DNA of 64,000 bases, taken from contig CABZFH010000006.1 in NCBI GenBank assembly GCA_902524895.1, forward strand, positions 1-64,000, written 5' to 3'. The notes below the pieces were generated by a model. The model saw only the letters and a program-made list of their open reading frames with translations. It made no database searches and had not been told where the DNA came from. This document shows positions 49,998 to 60,213 of this stretch, one piece after another. Position numbers and translations under genes: made by a program. The stretch is from an uncultured Alphaproteobacteria bacterium. Lineage in GTDB: Bacteria; Pseudomonadota; Alphaproteobacteria; Methylaequorales; Methylaequoraceae. The stretch's first letter is position 1; each line of letters opens with the position of its first letter.

Positions 49998-51141
49998 TAG
50001 GAAAGATTATAAGTTGGAAATTTCGTCAATAAAAAGTATTCGTTCTCTTCAAAAAAAAGCATGGGATCCGCTTGTCAAAGAAGATACTCCATTGTTTAAT
50101 TATGATTTTCTAAATTGTCTTGAACGAAGTGGTTGTACAAGAACGGAAACAGGTTGGGAACCAAATCATTTTATTATCAAGAAAAATCAAAAAATAATAT
50201 GTATAGTACCAACATTTAGAAAATTTAATTCAAACGGTGAATTTGTTTTTGATCATGCTTGGGCAGATGCTTATCATCGATTAGGTATAAAATATTATCC
50301 AAAGCTTCTAGCTGGTGTTCCATTCACACCGGTAAATGGAAACAGAATTTTTTATGATAAAAATAGTACTAATATATTAGATAATTTTATTCCTATTTTA
50401 AAAAATAAGTTAAAAGATCATAAACTTTCTTCTTTTCACTTAAATTTTATTGACAAAAAGCAATCTGATATTCTCAAGAACTTTAATTTCTTACAAAGAA
50501 TTGGTATACAATATCACTGGATAAACGATGGTTATGAAAAATTTGATGATTTTTTAAAAACTCTTAAGAATAAAAAAAAAAAAAATATTTTAAAAGAAAG
50601 AGATTATATTAAAAATTCAAAAATTAAAATATTTCATCTTATAGGTGATCAAATTTCAAAGTCTGACTGGGACTTCTTTTACAATTGTTACTCATCTACA
50701 ATTGATAAAAAATGGTCTTACAAGTATTTGAATTTTAGTTTTTTTAAGTTTTTGTCTAATACTGAACTAAATAAAAAGGTACTAATGATCTTAGCTAAAG
50801 ATCAAAAAGGTGAAAATCTAGCTTGTACACTAAATTTTATTGGTAAAAATAAGCTATTTGGCAGATATTGGGGTTGTATTAAAGATACTCCAAACTTACA
50901 TTTTGAACTTTGTTATTATCAATCTATCGAATTTGCAATAAATAACAAAATTAAAATAATCGAGGCTGGTGCCCAAGGTGAGCACAAAATATCAAGGGGA
51001 TATTCTCCTCATTTCACATACAGTAATCATTGGATTGAAAATGAACAAATGAGAGAGGCCATCGAAGATTATTTAGAGAGAGAGAGAAAAATAATTATTC
51101 AAAATATGGAATATCTAAAAGAAAGAGTTCCATACAAATAG
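49984..51141 (+). CDS. FemAB/GNAT-like protein (DUF482/peptidogalycan biosynthesis family)
   Basis: WDPLVKEDTPLFNYDFLNCLERSGCTRTETGWEPNHFII...EAGAQGEHKISRGYSPHFTYSNHWI. Confidence 0.85.
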   Translation: MQYYNRKDYKLEISSIKSIRSLQKKAWDPLVKEDTPLFNYDFLNCLERSGCTRTETGWEPNHFIIKKNQKIICIVPTFRKFNSNGEFVFDHAWADAYHRLGIKYYPKLLAGVPFTPVNGNRIFYDKNSTNILDNFIPILKNKLKDHKLSSFHLNFIDKKQSDILKNFNFLQRIGIQYHWINDGYEKFDDFLKTLKNKKKKNILKERDYIKNSKIKIFHLIGDQISKSDWDFFYNCYSSTIDKKWSYKYLNFSFFKFLSNTELNKKVLMILAKDQKGENLACTLNFIGKNKLFGRYWGCIKDTPNLHFELCYYQSIEFAINNKIKIIEAGAQGEHKISRGYSPHFTYSNHWIENEQMREAIEDYLERERKIIIQNMEYLKERVPYK

Positions 51142-51144
51142 TAC

Positions 51145-53424
51145 TTATTGTTTCTTCAAAACTTTTTTACCTTTTGGTTCGCCAAGTTTTATTTCTAATT
51201 CATCTTTCTTGCTATCAACGTTTACGAATATCTTTTGCCCATTTTTTATTTTTCCGTCCAGTAAATCATTAGCTATTGGTGACTTGATGTATTGACTAAT
51301 AACTTTAGCCATAGGGCGTGCACCGTTAGAAGGATCAAAACCTTTGTTCAAAAGCCATTTTTTTGCTTTATAAGAAATCTCTAATATTAAGTTTTTTTCC
51401 GAAAATACTGTCTCTAACTCTAACACAAATTTTTCTACCACCCTCATAGCATTTAATTCATTTAATTTATCGAATTGAATAATTGCATCTAATCTATTTT
51501 TAAATTCTGGACTAAAATATTCATTTAACGAATCGTCAATATTAATTGGTGCGTCTTGGTCTAAAAATCCAATATTTTCTTTAAATAAGTTTCTCGCACC
51601 TACATTACTTGTCATTATTACTATAGTATTTGTAAAATCAACTGTCTTTCCTAGGTGATCTGTTAGTTTTCCATAATCAAAAACTTGTAATAAGATGTTA
51701 AACAGATCTGGGTGAGCTTTTTCTATTTCGTCCAACAATAAAACGGAGTGAGGTTGTTTATCAATTGCATCTGTTAGCATTCCACCTTGATCATATCCAA
51801 CATAACCCGGGGGTGCACCTATGAGCTTCGAGATACTATGTCTTTCCATGTACTCAGACATGTCGAATCTTACAAGATTAATTCCCAAGATGTTAGCTAA
51901 CTGTCTTGCTAATTCAGTTTTGCCAACACCTGTCGGTCCAGTAAATAAATAGGAACCTATTGGTTTATTTAAATTACTCAAACCAGCTTTAGATAATTTT
52001 ACTGCAGAAGCAAGTGATTCTACCGCATTATCTTGACCGAAAATTAGTGTCTTTAAATCTCTTTCTAAATTTTTAAATTTAATTTTATCTCTAGAAGAAA
52101 TTGTTTTTTCTGGAATTTTCGCCATTCTAGAGATAATTTTCTCAATATCTTTTTCATAAACAGATTTATCTTTTCTAATATCAATTTTTACAGCAGCTGC
52201 AGCCTCATCTATAACATCAATAGCTTTGTCAGGGAGTTTTCTATCAGAAATATACTTTTTTGATAATTCAACAGCTAATTTAAAACAACCTTCTAAAAAT
52301 TTTACGTTATGAAACTCCTCATAATAATTTTTTATACCTTCCAAAATTTTAATACTATCTGAGGCTGTTGGCTCATCTACATCAACTTTTTGGAATCTTC
52401 TACTTAATGCCCTATCTTTTTCAAAGAAATTTCTAAACTCTGAGTATGTTGTTGATCCTATGCATCTTAAAGATCTTTTTGACAAAGCTGGTTTTAATAA
52501 GTTAGATGCGTCCATTGTTCCAGAACTGGTCCCACCTGCTCCAATCAATGTATGTATTTCGTCAATAAATATTATATAATTCTCATTCTTTTCGAATATT
52601 TGAATAATTTTTTTCAATCTTTCCTCAAAATCACCTCTATACCTTGTTCCGGCTACTAGAGCACCTAGATCAAGAGAAAAAATTATACAATCTTTTAAAT
52701 TTGTTGGAACATTTCCATTAACAATTTCAATAGCTAAGCCCTCTGCAAGTGCAGTTTTTCCAACACCAGGGTCACCTACAAAAATAGGGTTATTTTTATT
52801 TCTTCTAGACAATATTTGTATTGTTCTGGAGATTTCGTCTTTTCTTCCAATAACTGGATCTATTTTATTGTCTTTTGCTTTAAGATTCAAATTAGAGCAA
52901 TATTTTTCTAAAAAGTTCTGCTTTGGTATTTCCACACTGTCATTAGGTTCACTCGTATTTTCAAAAATACTATTCTCGTTGTTAGACTCATCGGATTTTT
53001 TGATACCATGAGAAATGTAGTTAATTACATCAAGTCTGGTTAAATCTTGTTTTTGTAAAAAGTAAACGGCATGAGATTCTCGTTCAGAGAATATAGCTGC
53101 TAAAATATTTTCACCATTAGCTTCCCTTTTTCCAGAAGATTGAACATGAATAACGGCTCTTTGAATTACTCTTTGAAAACCCAAGGTTGGTTTTGGGTCA
53201 TTTTTTGATGATAGAACCAAATCTGATAGATTTTTTTCTAGGAATCCTTCAATTTCTCGTTTTAGAATTTCAATATTTACCTTACAAGCATTAAAAATAT
53301 TTTGTGCATTTTTATCTTCAAGTAAAGCAAAAAGCAAATGCTCTAACGTTATAAATTGGTGTTTTAAATTCAAAGCTTTATTTAAAGCTCTTTGAAGAGT
53401 ATTTTCAAGTTCTTCAGATAACAT
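51145..53424 (-). CDS. clpA: ATP-dependent Clp protease ATP-binding subunit ClpA
   Basis: Two AAA modules (GDPGVGKTALAEGLA; GPTGVGKTELARQLA), Clp N-domain, follows clpS; start set to MLSEELENTLQRAL. Confidence 0.97.
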   Translation of the reverse strand: MLSEELENTLQRALNKALNLKHQFITLEHLLFALLEDKNAQNIFNACKVNIEILKREIEGFLEKNLSDLVLSSKNDPKPTLGFQRVIQRAVIHVQSSGKREANGENILAAIFSERESHAVYFLQKQDLTRLDVINYISHGIKKSDESNNENSIFENTSEPNDSVEIPKQNFLEKYCSNLNLKAKDNKIDPVIGRKDEISRTIQILSRRNKNNPIFVGDPGVGKTALAEGLAIEIVNGNVPTNLKDCIIFSLDLGALVAGTRYRGDFEERLKKIIQIFEKNENYIIFIDEIHTLIGAGGTSSGTMDASNLLKPALSKRSLRCIGSTTYSEFRNFFEKDRALSRRFQKVDVDEPTASDSIKILEGIKNYYEEFHNVKFLEGCFKLAVELSKKYISDRKLPDKAIDVIDEAAAAVKIDIRKDKSVYEKDIEKIISRMAKIPEKTISSRDKIKFKNLERDLKTLIFGQDNAVESLASAVKLSKAGLSNLNKPIGSYLFTGPTGVGKTELARQLANILGINLVRFDMSEYMERHSISKLIGAPPGYVGYDQGGMLTDAIDKQPHSVLLLDEIEKAHPDLFNILLQVFDYGKLTDHLGKTVDFTNTIVIMTSNVGARNLFKENIGFLDQDAPINIDDSLNEYFSPEFKNRLDAIIQFDKLNELNAMRVVEKFVLELETVFSEKNLILEISYKAKKWLLNKGFDPSNGARPMAKVISQYIKSPIANDLLDGKIKNGQKIFVNVDSKKDELEIKLGEPKGKKVLKKQ

Positions 53425-53768
53425 TATTCTTTCTCCAAAATACACTGCAAAGGATGCTGATCACTTTTTGCTCTTTTCATAACTGTTTCCACTTTAGTTT
53501 CTGCAATTTCTAACGTATAAACACCACAAACACCTGAGCCCTTTTGATGGACTGTCAGCATGATATTAACCGCTTGAGTTTGTGTTTTGCTAAAAATACT
53601 TTTTAATAGACTAACAACATATTCCATAGGAGTATAGTCATCATTCAGTAAAATTACCTTATATAATTTAGGTTTTTTAATCTTTATGTCTTCTTTTGTA
53701 ACCAATACTACATCGTTAAGATTATCGTTATTTGAATTAGAAGAATTGTTTGAAATTGATTTGATCAT
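53424..53768 (-). CDS. clpS: Clp protease adaptor ClpS
   Basis: YKVILLNDDYTPMEYVVSLLKSIF...VHQKGSGVCGVYTLEIAETKV. Confidence 0.97.
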   Translation of the reverse strand: MIKSISNNSSNSNNDNLNDVVLVTKEDIKIKKPKLYKVILLNDDYTPMEYVVSLLKSIFSKTQTQAVNIMLTVHQKGSGVCGVYTLEIAETKVETVMKRAKSDQHPLQCILEKE

Positions 53769-53799
53769 ATTTTAAAAATAGAAAAAATAATTATTATTT

Positions 53800-55170
53800 T
53801 CAAGTAATTTGTTGCACTAATTCGGGTTTGACTCTTTTTAATTCTTCCTTTACTCTTTCTTTCATGATATTGAGCCCTTCTAAAGTATTTGCTTCACATC
53901 TTAATACTATCGCTGCTTGAGTGTTTGAGGCCCTCATTAACCACCATCCGTATTCATATTTGACTCTGATACCATCTATTGCTGAATAATTATTATTCTT
54001 TTGATTAGATATTATTTGTTCGATGATCTTAAATTTTTCTTTATCATCACAATTAATTCTAATTTCAGGTGTATTATACAGTTTAGGAAATTGAAAAATT
54101 AGTTCTGATAATTTTTTTTTACTTTTAGACAAAATATTTAAAAGTCTTATCGATGCATATAAAGCATCATCAAAACCGTAATAATCATCAGCAAAAAAGA
54201 TATGCCCACTCATCTCACCAGCTAAATCCGCAGATTCTTTTTTCATAGAATCTTTAATCAAACTATGTCCAGTCTTAGACATAATTGCTCTTCCTCCATT
54301 TTTTTCAATTTCGTCAAATAGAACTTGGCTACACTTGACATCACCTATTATACAAGCTCCCTCATTTTTTTGTAGTACGTCAATCCCCAATAAAAGTAGT
54401 AATAGATCACCTGGTATAATATTGCCTTCATTATCAACAACTCCTATGCGATCGCCGTCACCGTCAAACGCAATGCCTAAGTCCATATTGTTCTGCTTGA
54501 CTGATTTGATCAAATCTTTAAGTGTATTCGGATCAGATGGATCAGGGTGATGATTAGGAAAGTCTCCGTCAATATCATCATATAATAAAATTGTCTCTCC
54601 TTTTACATGATGAGCAATTTTCTTCATTACATTGCCTGCAGAACCATTTCCTGCATCCCATACAATATTCAAATTTTTCTTTTGTTTTAGACTTTTAATC
54701 AACATGTTGACATATTTATCTTCTATGTCAAATTTTTTATAAGATGAAATTTTTAGGAAGAGATCATAATTTTCTGCTGATTTTGCCAAGTTTTTAAGAT
54801 CAATTCCAAAAAATGACATTTTATTTTTAACAATTTTAAAACCATTATGACTTGATGGATTGTGTGAACCAGTTATCATTATCCCAGCTTCACTATCATT
54901 TAAAAAGTTCGAATAATATAGCATAGGTGTAGGTCCCACACCTATATCAATAATATTACAACCTACTTCAGATAAACCTTCAATTAGCTTTTCTTTTAAT
55001 GGTTGAGAAGATTTTCTTCCATCGCAACAAATATTGACAACTTTATTTTTATTTAAACTTAAACCAAAAACATGCCCAATAACTTTTGCATCAATTTTCT
55101 TAAGTGTATCTCCGTAAATTCCTCTGATATCATACTCTCTGATAATTGTTGGATCAAAAAAATATTTCAT
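53800..55170 (-). CDS. Phosphomannomutase/phosphoglucomutase
   Basis: GIMITGSHNPSSHNGFKIV; IAFDGDGDRIGVVD; GEMSGHIFF. Confidence 0.94.
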   Translation of the reverse strand: MKYFFDPTIIREYDIRGIYGDTLKKIDAKVIGHVFGLSLNKNKVVNICCDGRKSSQPLKEKLIEGLSEVGCNIIDIGVGPTPMLYYSNFLNDSEAGIMITGSHNPSSHNGFKIVKNKMSFFGIDLKNLAKSAENYDLFLKISSYKKFDIEDKYVNMLIKSLKQKKNLNIVWDAGNGSAGNVMKKIAHHVKGETILLYDDIDGDFPNHHPDPSDPNTLKDLIKSVKQNNMDLGIAFDGDGDRIGVVDNEGNIIPGDLLLLLLGIDVLQKNEGACIIGDVKCSQVLFDEIEKNGGRAIMSKTGHSLIKDSMKKESADLAGEMSGHIFFADDYYGFDDALYASIRLLNILSKSKKKLSELIFQFPKLYNTPEIRINCDDKEKFKIIEQIISNQKNNNYSAIDGIRVKYEYGWWLMRASNTQAAIVLRCEANTLEGLNIMKERVKEELKRVKPELVQQIT

Positions 55171-56492
55171 AGAAAAAGTTCTTCCGGTCTACCAATAGAA
55201 AAATAATTAAAACCTATCTCTTTCATTTCTTTAGGGTTATAAATATTTCTAAAATCTACTAGAGTAGGCGTTTTTAATAATCTTTTAACTTTTTTAAAAT
55301 CAAGAGCTCTGAACTGATTCCATTCAGTTAGAATTACCAAGATATCCGAATCCACCATCGCTGAGTAAGTTTCGTCAAACCATGAAATTCTTTTGTCATC
55401 AAAGACTTTTTTTGCTGACTCTAATCCCTCTGGATCATATGCAGAAATGCTACATCCTTCATCAAGTAGTTTTGGAATTAAAATCAGACTTGGACTATCT
55501 CTCATATCATCAGTATTTGGTTTAAAAGTAAGACCAAGAATTGTTATTTTTTTTCCATTAAGCTTATTAACAGATGCTTTTTTAATTAGATTAATGTTAT
55601 TTTTTTTTCTTAAATCATTACTTCTTACAACATGTTCAACAAGTCCAAGTTGTGAGTTATAATCATGAGCTGTTTTTACAAGAGCCAGGGTATCTTTTGG
55701 AAAACAGGAACCACCATACCCTGGCCCTGGGTGTAAAAATTTTTTTCCAATCCTTCCATCTAATCCAATTCCGATTGACACATCACTTACATTTGCACCA
55801 ACTTTTTCGCACAAATCAGCAATTTCATTTATAAAAGTAATTTTCGTTGCTAAAAAAGAGTTTGCTGCATACTTTATTAATTCTGCAGTCTCTCTTTTAG
55901 TAAATAATATTGGGGTTTCTAATAAATATAATGGTCTGTATACCTCACTTAAAATTTTTTTGGCTCTAAGGCTTTCACAACCAATAACAACTCGATCAGG
56001 TCTCATAAAATCGTTAATTGCAGAACCTTCTCTCAAAAACTCTGGGTTAGAGGCAACATCAAATTCAACACTTTTATTTTTTTTTTTTATAATATCAAAA
56101 ACTTTTTTTCCTGTTCCAACTGGAACGGTAGATTTGTTAACAATTACTGTATAGCCATTTAAACAATTAGCTATTTCTTCAGCTGCTTTAAATACAAATG
56201 ACAAATCAGCGTGACCATCTTTAATTCTTGATGGAGTGCCAACTGCTATAAAAATTGCTTCAGAGTTTTTGATGCCATCAGACAAATTTGTAACAAACTT
56301 TATCCTTTCTTCATTAATATTTTTTTTTACAAGACTTTCTAATCCAGGTTCGTAGATCGGAATTATACCATCATTTAAATTTTTAATTTTTTCACTATTA
56401 TTATCAATACAGGTGACATTCATACCAAATTCGGCTAAACAAGTGCCAGACACTAGTCCAACATATCCGGTTCCAATTATTGAAATATTCAT
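55167..56492 (-). CDS. UDP-glucose 6-dehydrogenase
   Basis: ISIIGTGYVGLVSGTCLAEFG; HPGPGYGGSCFPKDTLAL. Confidence 0.95.
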   Translation of the reverse strand: MNISIIGTGYVGLVSGTCLAEFGMNVTCIDNNSEKIKNLNDGIIPIYEPGLESLVKKNINEERIKFVTNLSDGIKNSEAIFIAVGTPSRIKDGHADLSFVFKAAEEIANCLNGYTVIVNKSTVPVGTGKKVFDIIKKKNKSVEFDVASNPEFLREGSAINDFMRPDRVVIGCESLRAKKILSEVYRPLYLLETPILFTKRETAELIKYAANSFLATKITFINEIADLCEKVGANVSDVSIGIGLDGRIGKKFLHPGPGYGGSCFPKDTLALVKTAHDYNSQLGLVEHVVRSNDLRKKNNINLIKKASVNKLNGKKITILGLTFKPNTDDMRDSPSLILIPKLLDEGCSISAYDPEGLESAKKVFDDKRISWFDETYSAMVDSDILVILTEWNQFRALDFKKVKRLLKTPTLVDFRNIYNPKEMKEIGFNYFSIGRPEELFL

Positions 56493-57352
56493 ATATTCTT
56501 CACAAATTTTAACAAATCGTCTTTTATTTCTTTATCATTGAATCCGAATCCAAGATTTGCTTTAATAAAACCTAGTTTACTCCCACAATCATATCTTTGT
56601 CCTTTAAATTTATATCCAAATACTTTTTCTTTATGGATTAAATATTGAATTGCATCTGTAAGCTGAATTTCACCTCCAAAGCCAATTTTCTGTTTATTTA
56701 AATAAGTAAAAATTTTTGGATCTAGTATATATCTTCCAATCACCGACAAATTTGTAGGAGCATCTTTTGGATTCGGTTTTTCAACAATATCTTTTAAGAC
56801 AAAATAATCATCTTTTTTCTTTTTAATATCGACAATACCATACTTATGAGTTTCATTTTTTTCAACTTCTTCAACAGCTATGATGGATCCATTTAATTTC
56901 TTTTCTAAATCAATCATCTGCCTAATTACTGGTTTCTTCGATCTAATTATATCATCAGGAAGAATCACTGCAAACTTTTCGTTTTCTACCAAATTTCTTG
57001 CACACCAAATTGCATGACCAAGTCCTTTAGGTTCATGTTGAATAACTGTTACGACCTCTCCCAGTTGAGTTTGAATTTTAATTGATTCAATTTCCTTATA
57101 TTTTTTTTTTTTTAAAAGAGAATCTTCTAGAAGGTTAGAACGATCAAAATGTTCTAGTAATAGGTTTTTTTTTGTTGATGAAACAAAAATAATCTGTTCA
57201 ATCCCTGCTTCGTGTGCTTCAGTCACTGCCCATTCTATTACTGGTTTATCCAAAACAGTTAACATTTCTTTTGGAACACATTTAGTAGCAGGCAGAAATC
57301 TTGTTCCTAAACCGGCTACAGGAAAAATAGCTTTTTTTATTTTATTATTCAC
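56489..57352 (-). CDS. galU: UTP--glucose-1-phosphate uridylyltransferase
   Basis: KAIFPVAGLGTRFLPATKCVPKEML. Confidence 0.95.
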   Translation of the reverse strand: MNNKIKKAIFPVAGLGTRFLPATKCVPKEMLTVLDKPVIEWAVTEAHEAGIEQIIFVSSTKKNLLLEHFDRSNLLEDSLLKKKKYKEIESIKIQTQLGEVVTVIQHEPKGLGHAIWCARNLVENEKFAVILPDDIIRSKKPVIRQMIDLEKKLNGSIIAVEEVEKNETHKYGIVDIKKKKDDYFVLKDIVEKPNPKDAPTNLSVIGRYILDPKIFTYLNKQKIGFGGEIQLTDAIQYLIHKEKVFGYKFKGQRYDCGSKLGFIKANLGFGFNDKEIKDDLLKFVKNI

Positions 57353-57398
57353 TACAAATATATGTTGAATTTATACACTATCAAAACTAAAAGAAATC

Positions 57399-57845
57399 TC
57401 AACCCAAAAGCGTCTCTTTTGCTTTATTAATTTGTGATGTTATCCAATCTGAACCCCCAAGATCAGGATGGTTTTTTTTAATTAACGAATGATAACTATC
57501 TAGAATTTCTTTTTTTGTTGCATCATCTGGCAAACCTAAAATTTTTAAAGCCTCTTTCCTACTCATCATATTGTTATTTTTTTTTTTTCTGTATGAAGAC
57601 GAAAAATATTTTCTCACAAAGTCTATAACTGGTTTCCACCTGATGAAAAAAATAACTAATCCTGGGAGAATCGAAAGAAAGTTTGGGTTTATTCTAATTA
57701 AAAAAAGTATTAGTGAAAAAATAATAATAATAAAAAATATTTTTGTATATTTCTTAAAAATTTTGTGAGGTAAGTGAAAAAACTTATTAAGAAAGTAAAA
57801 TACTAAAAATAAAAAGAGAGTTCCGGCTATTAAGTATGCTAACAT
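57399..57845 (-). CDS. Membrane-anchored DnaJ-domain protein (TIM14/Pam18-like)
   Basis: TM segments then MSRKEALKILGLPDDATKKEILDSYHSLIKKNHPDLGGSDWITSQINKAKETLLG (HPD). Confidence 0.85.
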   Translation of the reverse strand: MLAYLIAGTLFLFLVFYFLNKFFHLPHKIFKKYTKIFFIIIIFSLILFLIRINPNFLSILPGLVIFFIRWKPVIDFVRKYFSSSYRKKKNNNMMSRKEALKILGLPDDATKKEILDSYHSLIKKNHPDLGGSDWITSQINKAKETLLG

Positions 57846-57872
57846 TGTAATATTTAATAAAAAAATATATTT

Positions 57873-59012
57873 ATGAAAAAATATAAACTTTTATACTTTG
57901 TAAGTGAAGATCAATATTTTTTAACCCATAAATTAGCGCATGCAAAAAAAGCTATCAAAGATGGGTTTGAAGTCTTTGTTATATGTAAAACTTCAACACT
58001 CATGCAAGATATTGAAAAACACGGAATAAAAGTATTGAGTTTTAATTTCGACCGAAAAAATCTTAACATTTTAAAAGAAGTTAAAAAAATAATAACTTTT
58101 TTTATTCTTTTAAAAAAAATAAAACCTGATATTCTCCAAAGTATTGCTCTAAAACCAATTATTTATGCTTGTTTAAGCTCAATATTTTTTCCAAAAATAA
58201 TCAGAATTCACTGTATTGTAGGTTTAGGTTATCTATTTATTAACAAGGGAATAAATTTATTAATGATAAGGTTCATAGTTGAAAAAATTTTTAGACTTTT
58301 TTTTAATAGAACAAATAATTTGATCGTTTTTCAAAACAAAGATGACTTCAATTTCTTTAAAAATAGAAACATAATCAAAAAATGTAAAACATTTATTATT
58401 CCTGGTTCAGGAGTTGACGTAAATGAATTTAGTCCTGATAAAAAAGTAAGAAAAAAGTATGATTTAATTTTACATTCAAGAATGTTAATTGATAAAGGTA
58501 TATTTGAACTAGTTGAAGCTTTTAAATACTTAAGATCAAAAAAATATAATTTAAAAATTTTATTACTTGGAGGATCAGATAATAATAATAGAGCATCTAT
58601 TTCAAACTCTCAACTTAAAGAATTTAATACACTTAAAGGATTAACATGGATTGATTCTAAAAGAAACGTCATAAAATATATAAGAGAATCAAAGATTGGG
58701 GTATTACCTTCTTATCGCGAGGGTTTTCCAAAGAGCCTATTAGAATCAGCAAGCTGTGGTTTAGCCTTGATTTCGTGTGATGTAGTAGGATGTAAGGAAA
58801 TAAGTCTCCATGAATATAATGGATTAAATTGCAAACCTAAAAATTATCTTGAACTCGCAAATAACATTAAAACATTAATTTCTGACAAAAAGAAATTGAA
58901 GCTTATGGGTACTAATAGTAGAAAATTAGTTCTAAAAAAATTTTCGGATAGATACATATCAAAAGAATTTAGTAAAGTATACTTTTTTTCATTAAAAGAA
59001 TTTAAAAGATGA
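57873..59012 (+). CDS. Glycosyltransferase family 4-like
   Basis: IPGSGVDVNEFSP; LHSRMLIDKGIFELVEAF; LPSYREGFPKSLLESASCGLALI. Confidence 0.9.
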   Translation: MKKYKLLYFVSEDQYFLTHKLAHAKKAIKDGFEVFVICKTSTLMQDIEKHGIKVLSFNFDRKNLNILKEVKKIITFFILLKKIKPDILQSIALKPIIYACLSSIFFPKIIRIHCIVGLGYLFINKGINLLMIRFIVEKIFRLFFNRTNNLIVFQNKDDFNFFKNRNIIKKCKTFIIPGSGVDVNEFSPDKKVRKKYDLILHSRMLIDKGIFELVEAFKYLRSKKYNLKILLLGGSDNNNRASISNSQLKEFNTLKGLTWIDSKRNVIKYIRESKIGVLPSYREGFPKSLLESASCGLALISCDVVGCKEISLHEYNGLNCKPKNYLELANNIKTLISDKKKLKLMGTNSRKLVLKKFSDRYISKEFSKVYFFSLKEFKR

Positions 59013-59023
59013 CAAAATAAAAT

Positions 59024-59677
59024 ATGAAAAAAACTGAGAGAGCGCTTTTTATAAGACATTTTCTTGAAAAGCTTTATCCATCAACACCTGTTCCTCTTAA
59101 TCATAGAAATATTTTTGAACTTTTAATTTCTGTTTTATTAAGTGCTCAGTGCACAGATGAAAGAGTAAATAAAGTAACACCAAAATTATTTAAATTAGCT
59201 AACTCTGCTTTAAAAATGCAAAAGATTGATGTTAAAAAAGTTTATGAAATTATTCGACCTTGTGGATTAGCACCCAAAAAATCAAAAGCAATCATAGAAT
59301 TGTCAAAAATTATTGTTGAAAAGTATAGAGGTATAGTTCCTAAAAAAATTGAATTATTAGAACAACTTCCAGGTGTGGGACACAAAACAGCTAGCGTTGT
59401 AATTTCTCAAGGTTTCGGGATTCCTGCATTTCCTGTTGATACACATATTCATCGACTTGCACAAAGATGGGGATTAACAAACGGTAAAAATGTTAAACAA
59501 ACAGAAATGGATTTAAAAAAACTATTTCCAGTTGAATCATGGAATAAACTCCACCTACAAATTATTTTTTATGGAAGAGAGTTTTGTACAGCTAGAGGTT
59601 GTAATGGAACTTTATGTGAAATTTGTAAGAAATGCTTCCCAAAAAGAAAAAAAGCTTTTAAGCATAAAAAAGCTTGA
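59024..59677 (+). CDS. nth: Endonuclease III
   Basis: LLSAQCTDERVNKVTP; LPGVGHKTASVVISQGFGIPAFPVDTHIHRLAQR; C-terminal 4Fe-4S cysteines. Confidence 0.96.
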   Translation: MKKTERALFIRHFLEKLYPSTPVPLNHRNIFELLISVLLSAQCTDERVNKVTPKLFKLANSALKMQKIDVKKVYEIIRPCGLAPKKSKAIIELSKIIVEKYRGIVPKKIELLEQLPGVGHKTASVVISQGFGIPAFPVDTHIHRLAQRWGLTNGKNVKQTEMDLKKLFPVESWNKLHLQIIFYGREFCTARGCNGTLCEICKKCFPKRKKAFKHKKA

Positions 59678-59707
59678 ACCAAAATTATTTTAGAGCTAAA
59701 AAAAAAA

Positions 59708-60175
59708 ATGATTAGAATTTTTTTTATTTTAATTATTTTTAGTTTAATTTATAAAGAAACTCCTCTTTATTCAGCTGACCTAACAAAACAAAAACCTATT
59801 ACAAAAAAAGTCTACTTTAAAGGGCAACGTAGTACAAAATATTATTTTGAGCCATCCACCTTAGAATTTAACGTTGGGAAACTTTACAAATTAGATTTAA
59901 TTAACCAAAGTGATGCTAAACATTATTTTGCTTCAACAAAATTTTCTAATTCGATATTCACGCGAAAAGTTCAACTAACATTAGGAGAAAAAAAAGTTGC
60001 TGAAATAAAAGGTAATATAAGAGAAATTGAAGTATTTCCCTCATACAAAATTGAATGGTGGTTCGTTCCAATTAAAACAGGCGAGTTTAATGATCTAGAA
60101 TGTAATGTTAAAGACAAAAATAGTAGTATAAGTCACAAAGACATGGGTATGGTTGGAAAAATTATAATAAAATAG
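59708..60175 (+). CDS. Cupredoxin-like exported protein
   Basis: Signal peptide; putative type 1 Cu ligands H (AKHYF), C (DLECNVK), H and M (SHKDMGMVGKIII). Confidence 0.7.
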   Translation: MIRIFFILIIFSLIYKETPLYSADLTKQKPITKKVYFKGQRSTKYYFEPSTLEFNVGKLYKLDLINQSDAKHYFASTKFSNSIFTRKVQLTLGEKKVAEIKGNIREIEVFPSYKIEWWFVPIKTGEFNDLECNVKDKNSSISHKDMGMVGKIIIK

Positions 60176-60213
60176 GAAATACTTTTTAGAATTAAACAAA
60201 AGATCCTATTAAA

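Noticed and set aside
53800-57352. pmm/pgm-ugd-galU as a novel exopolysaccharide island
   Set aside because: These are standard sugar-nucleotide genes and only one glycosyltransferase lies nearby (divergent), so no polysaccharide cluster can be supported.
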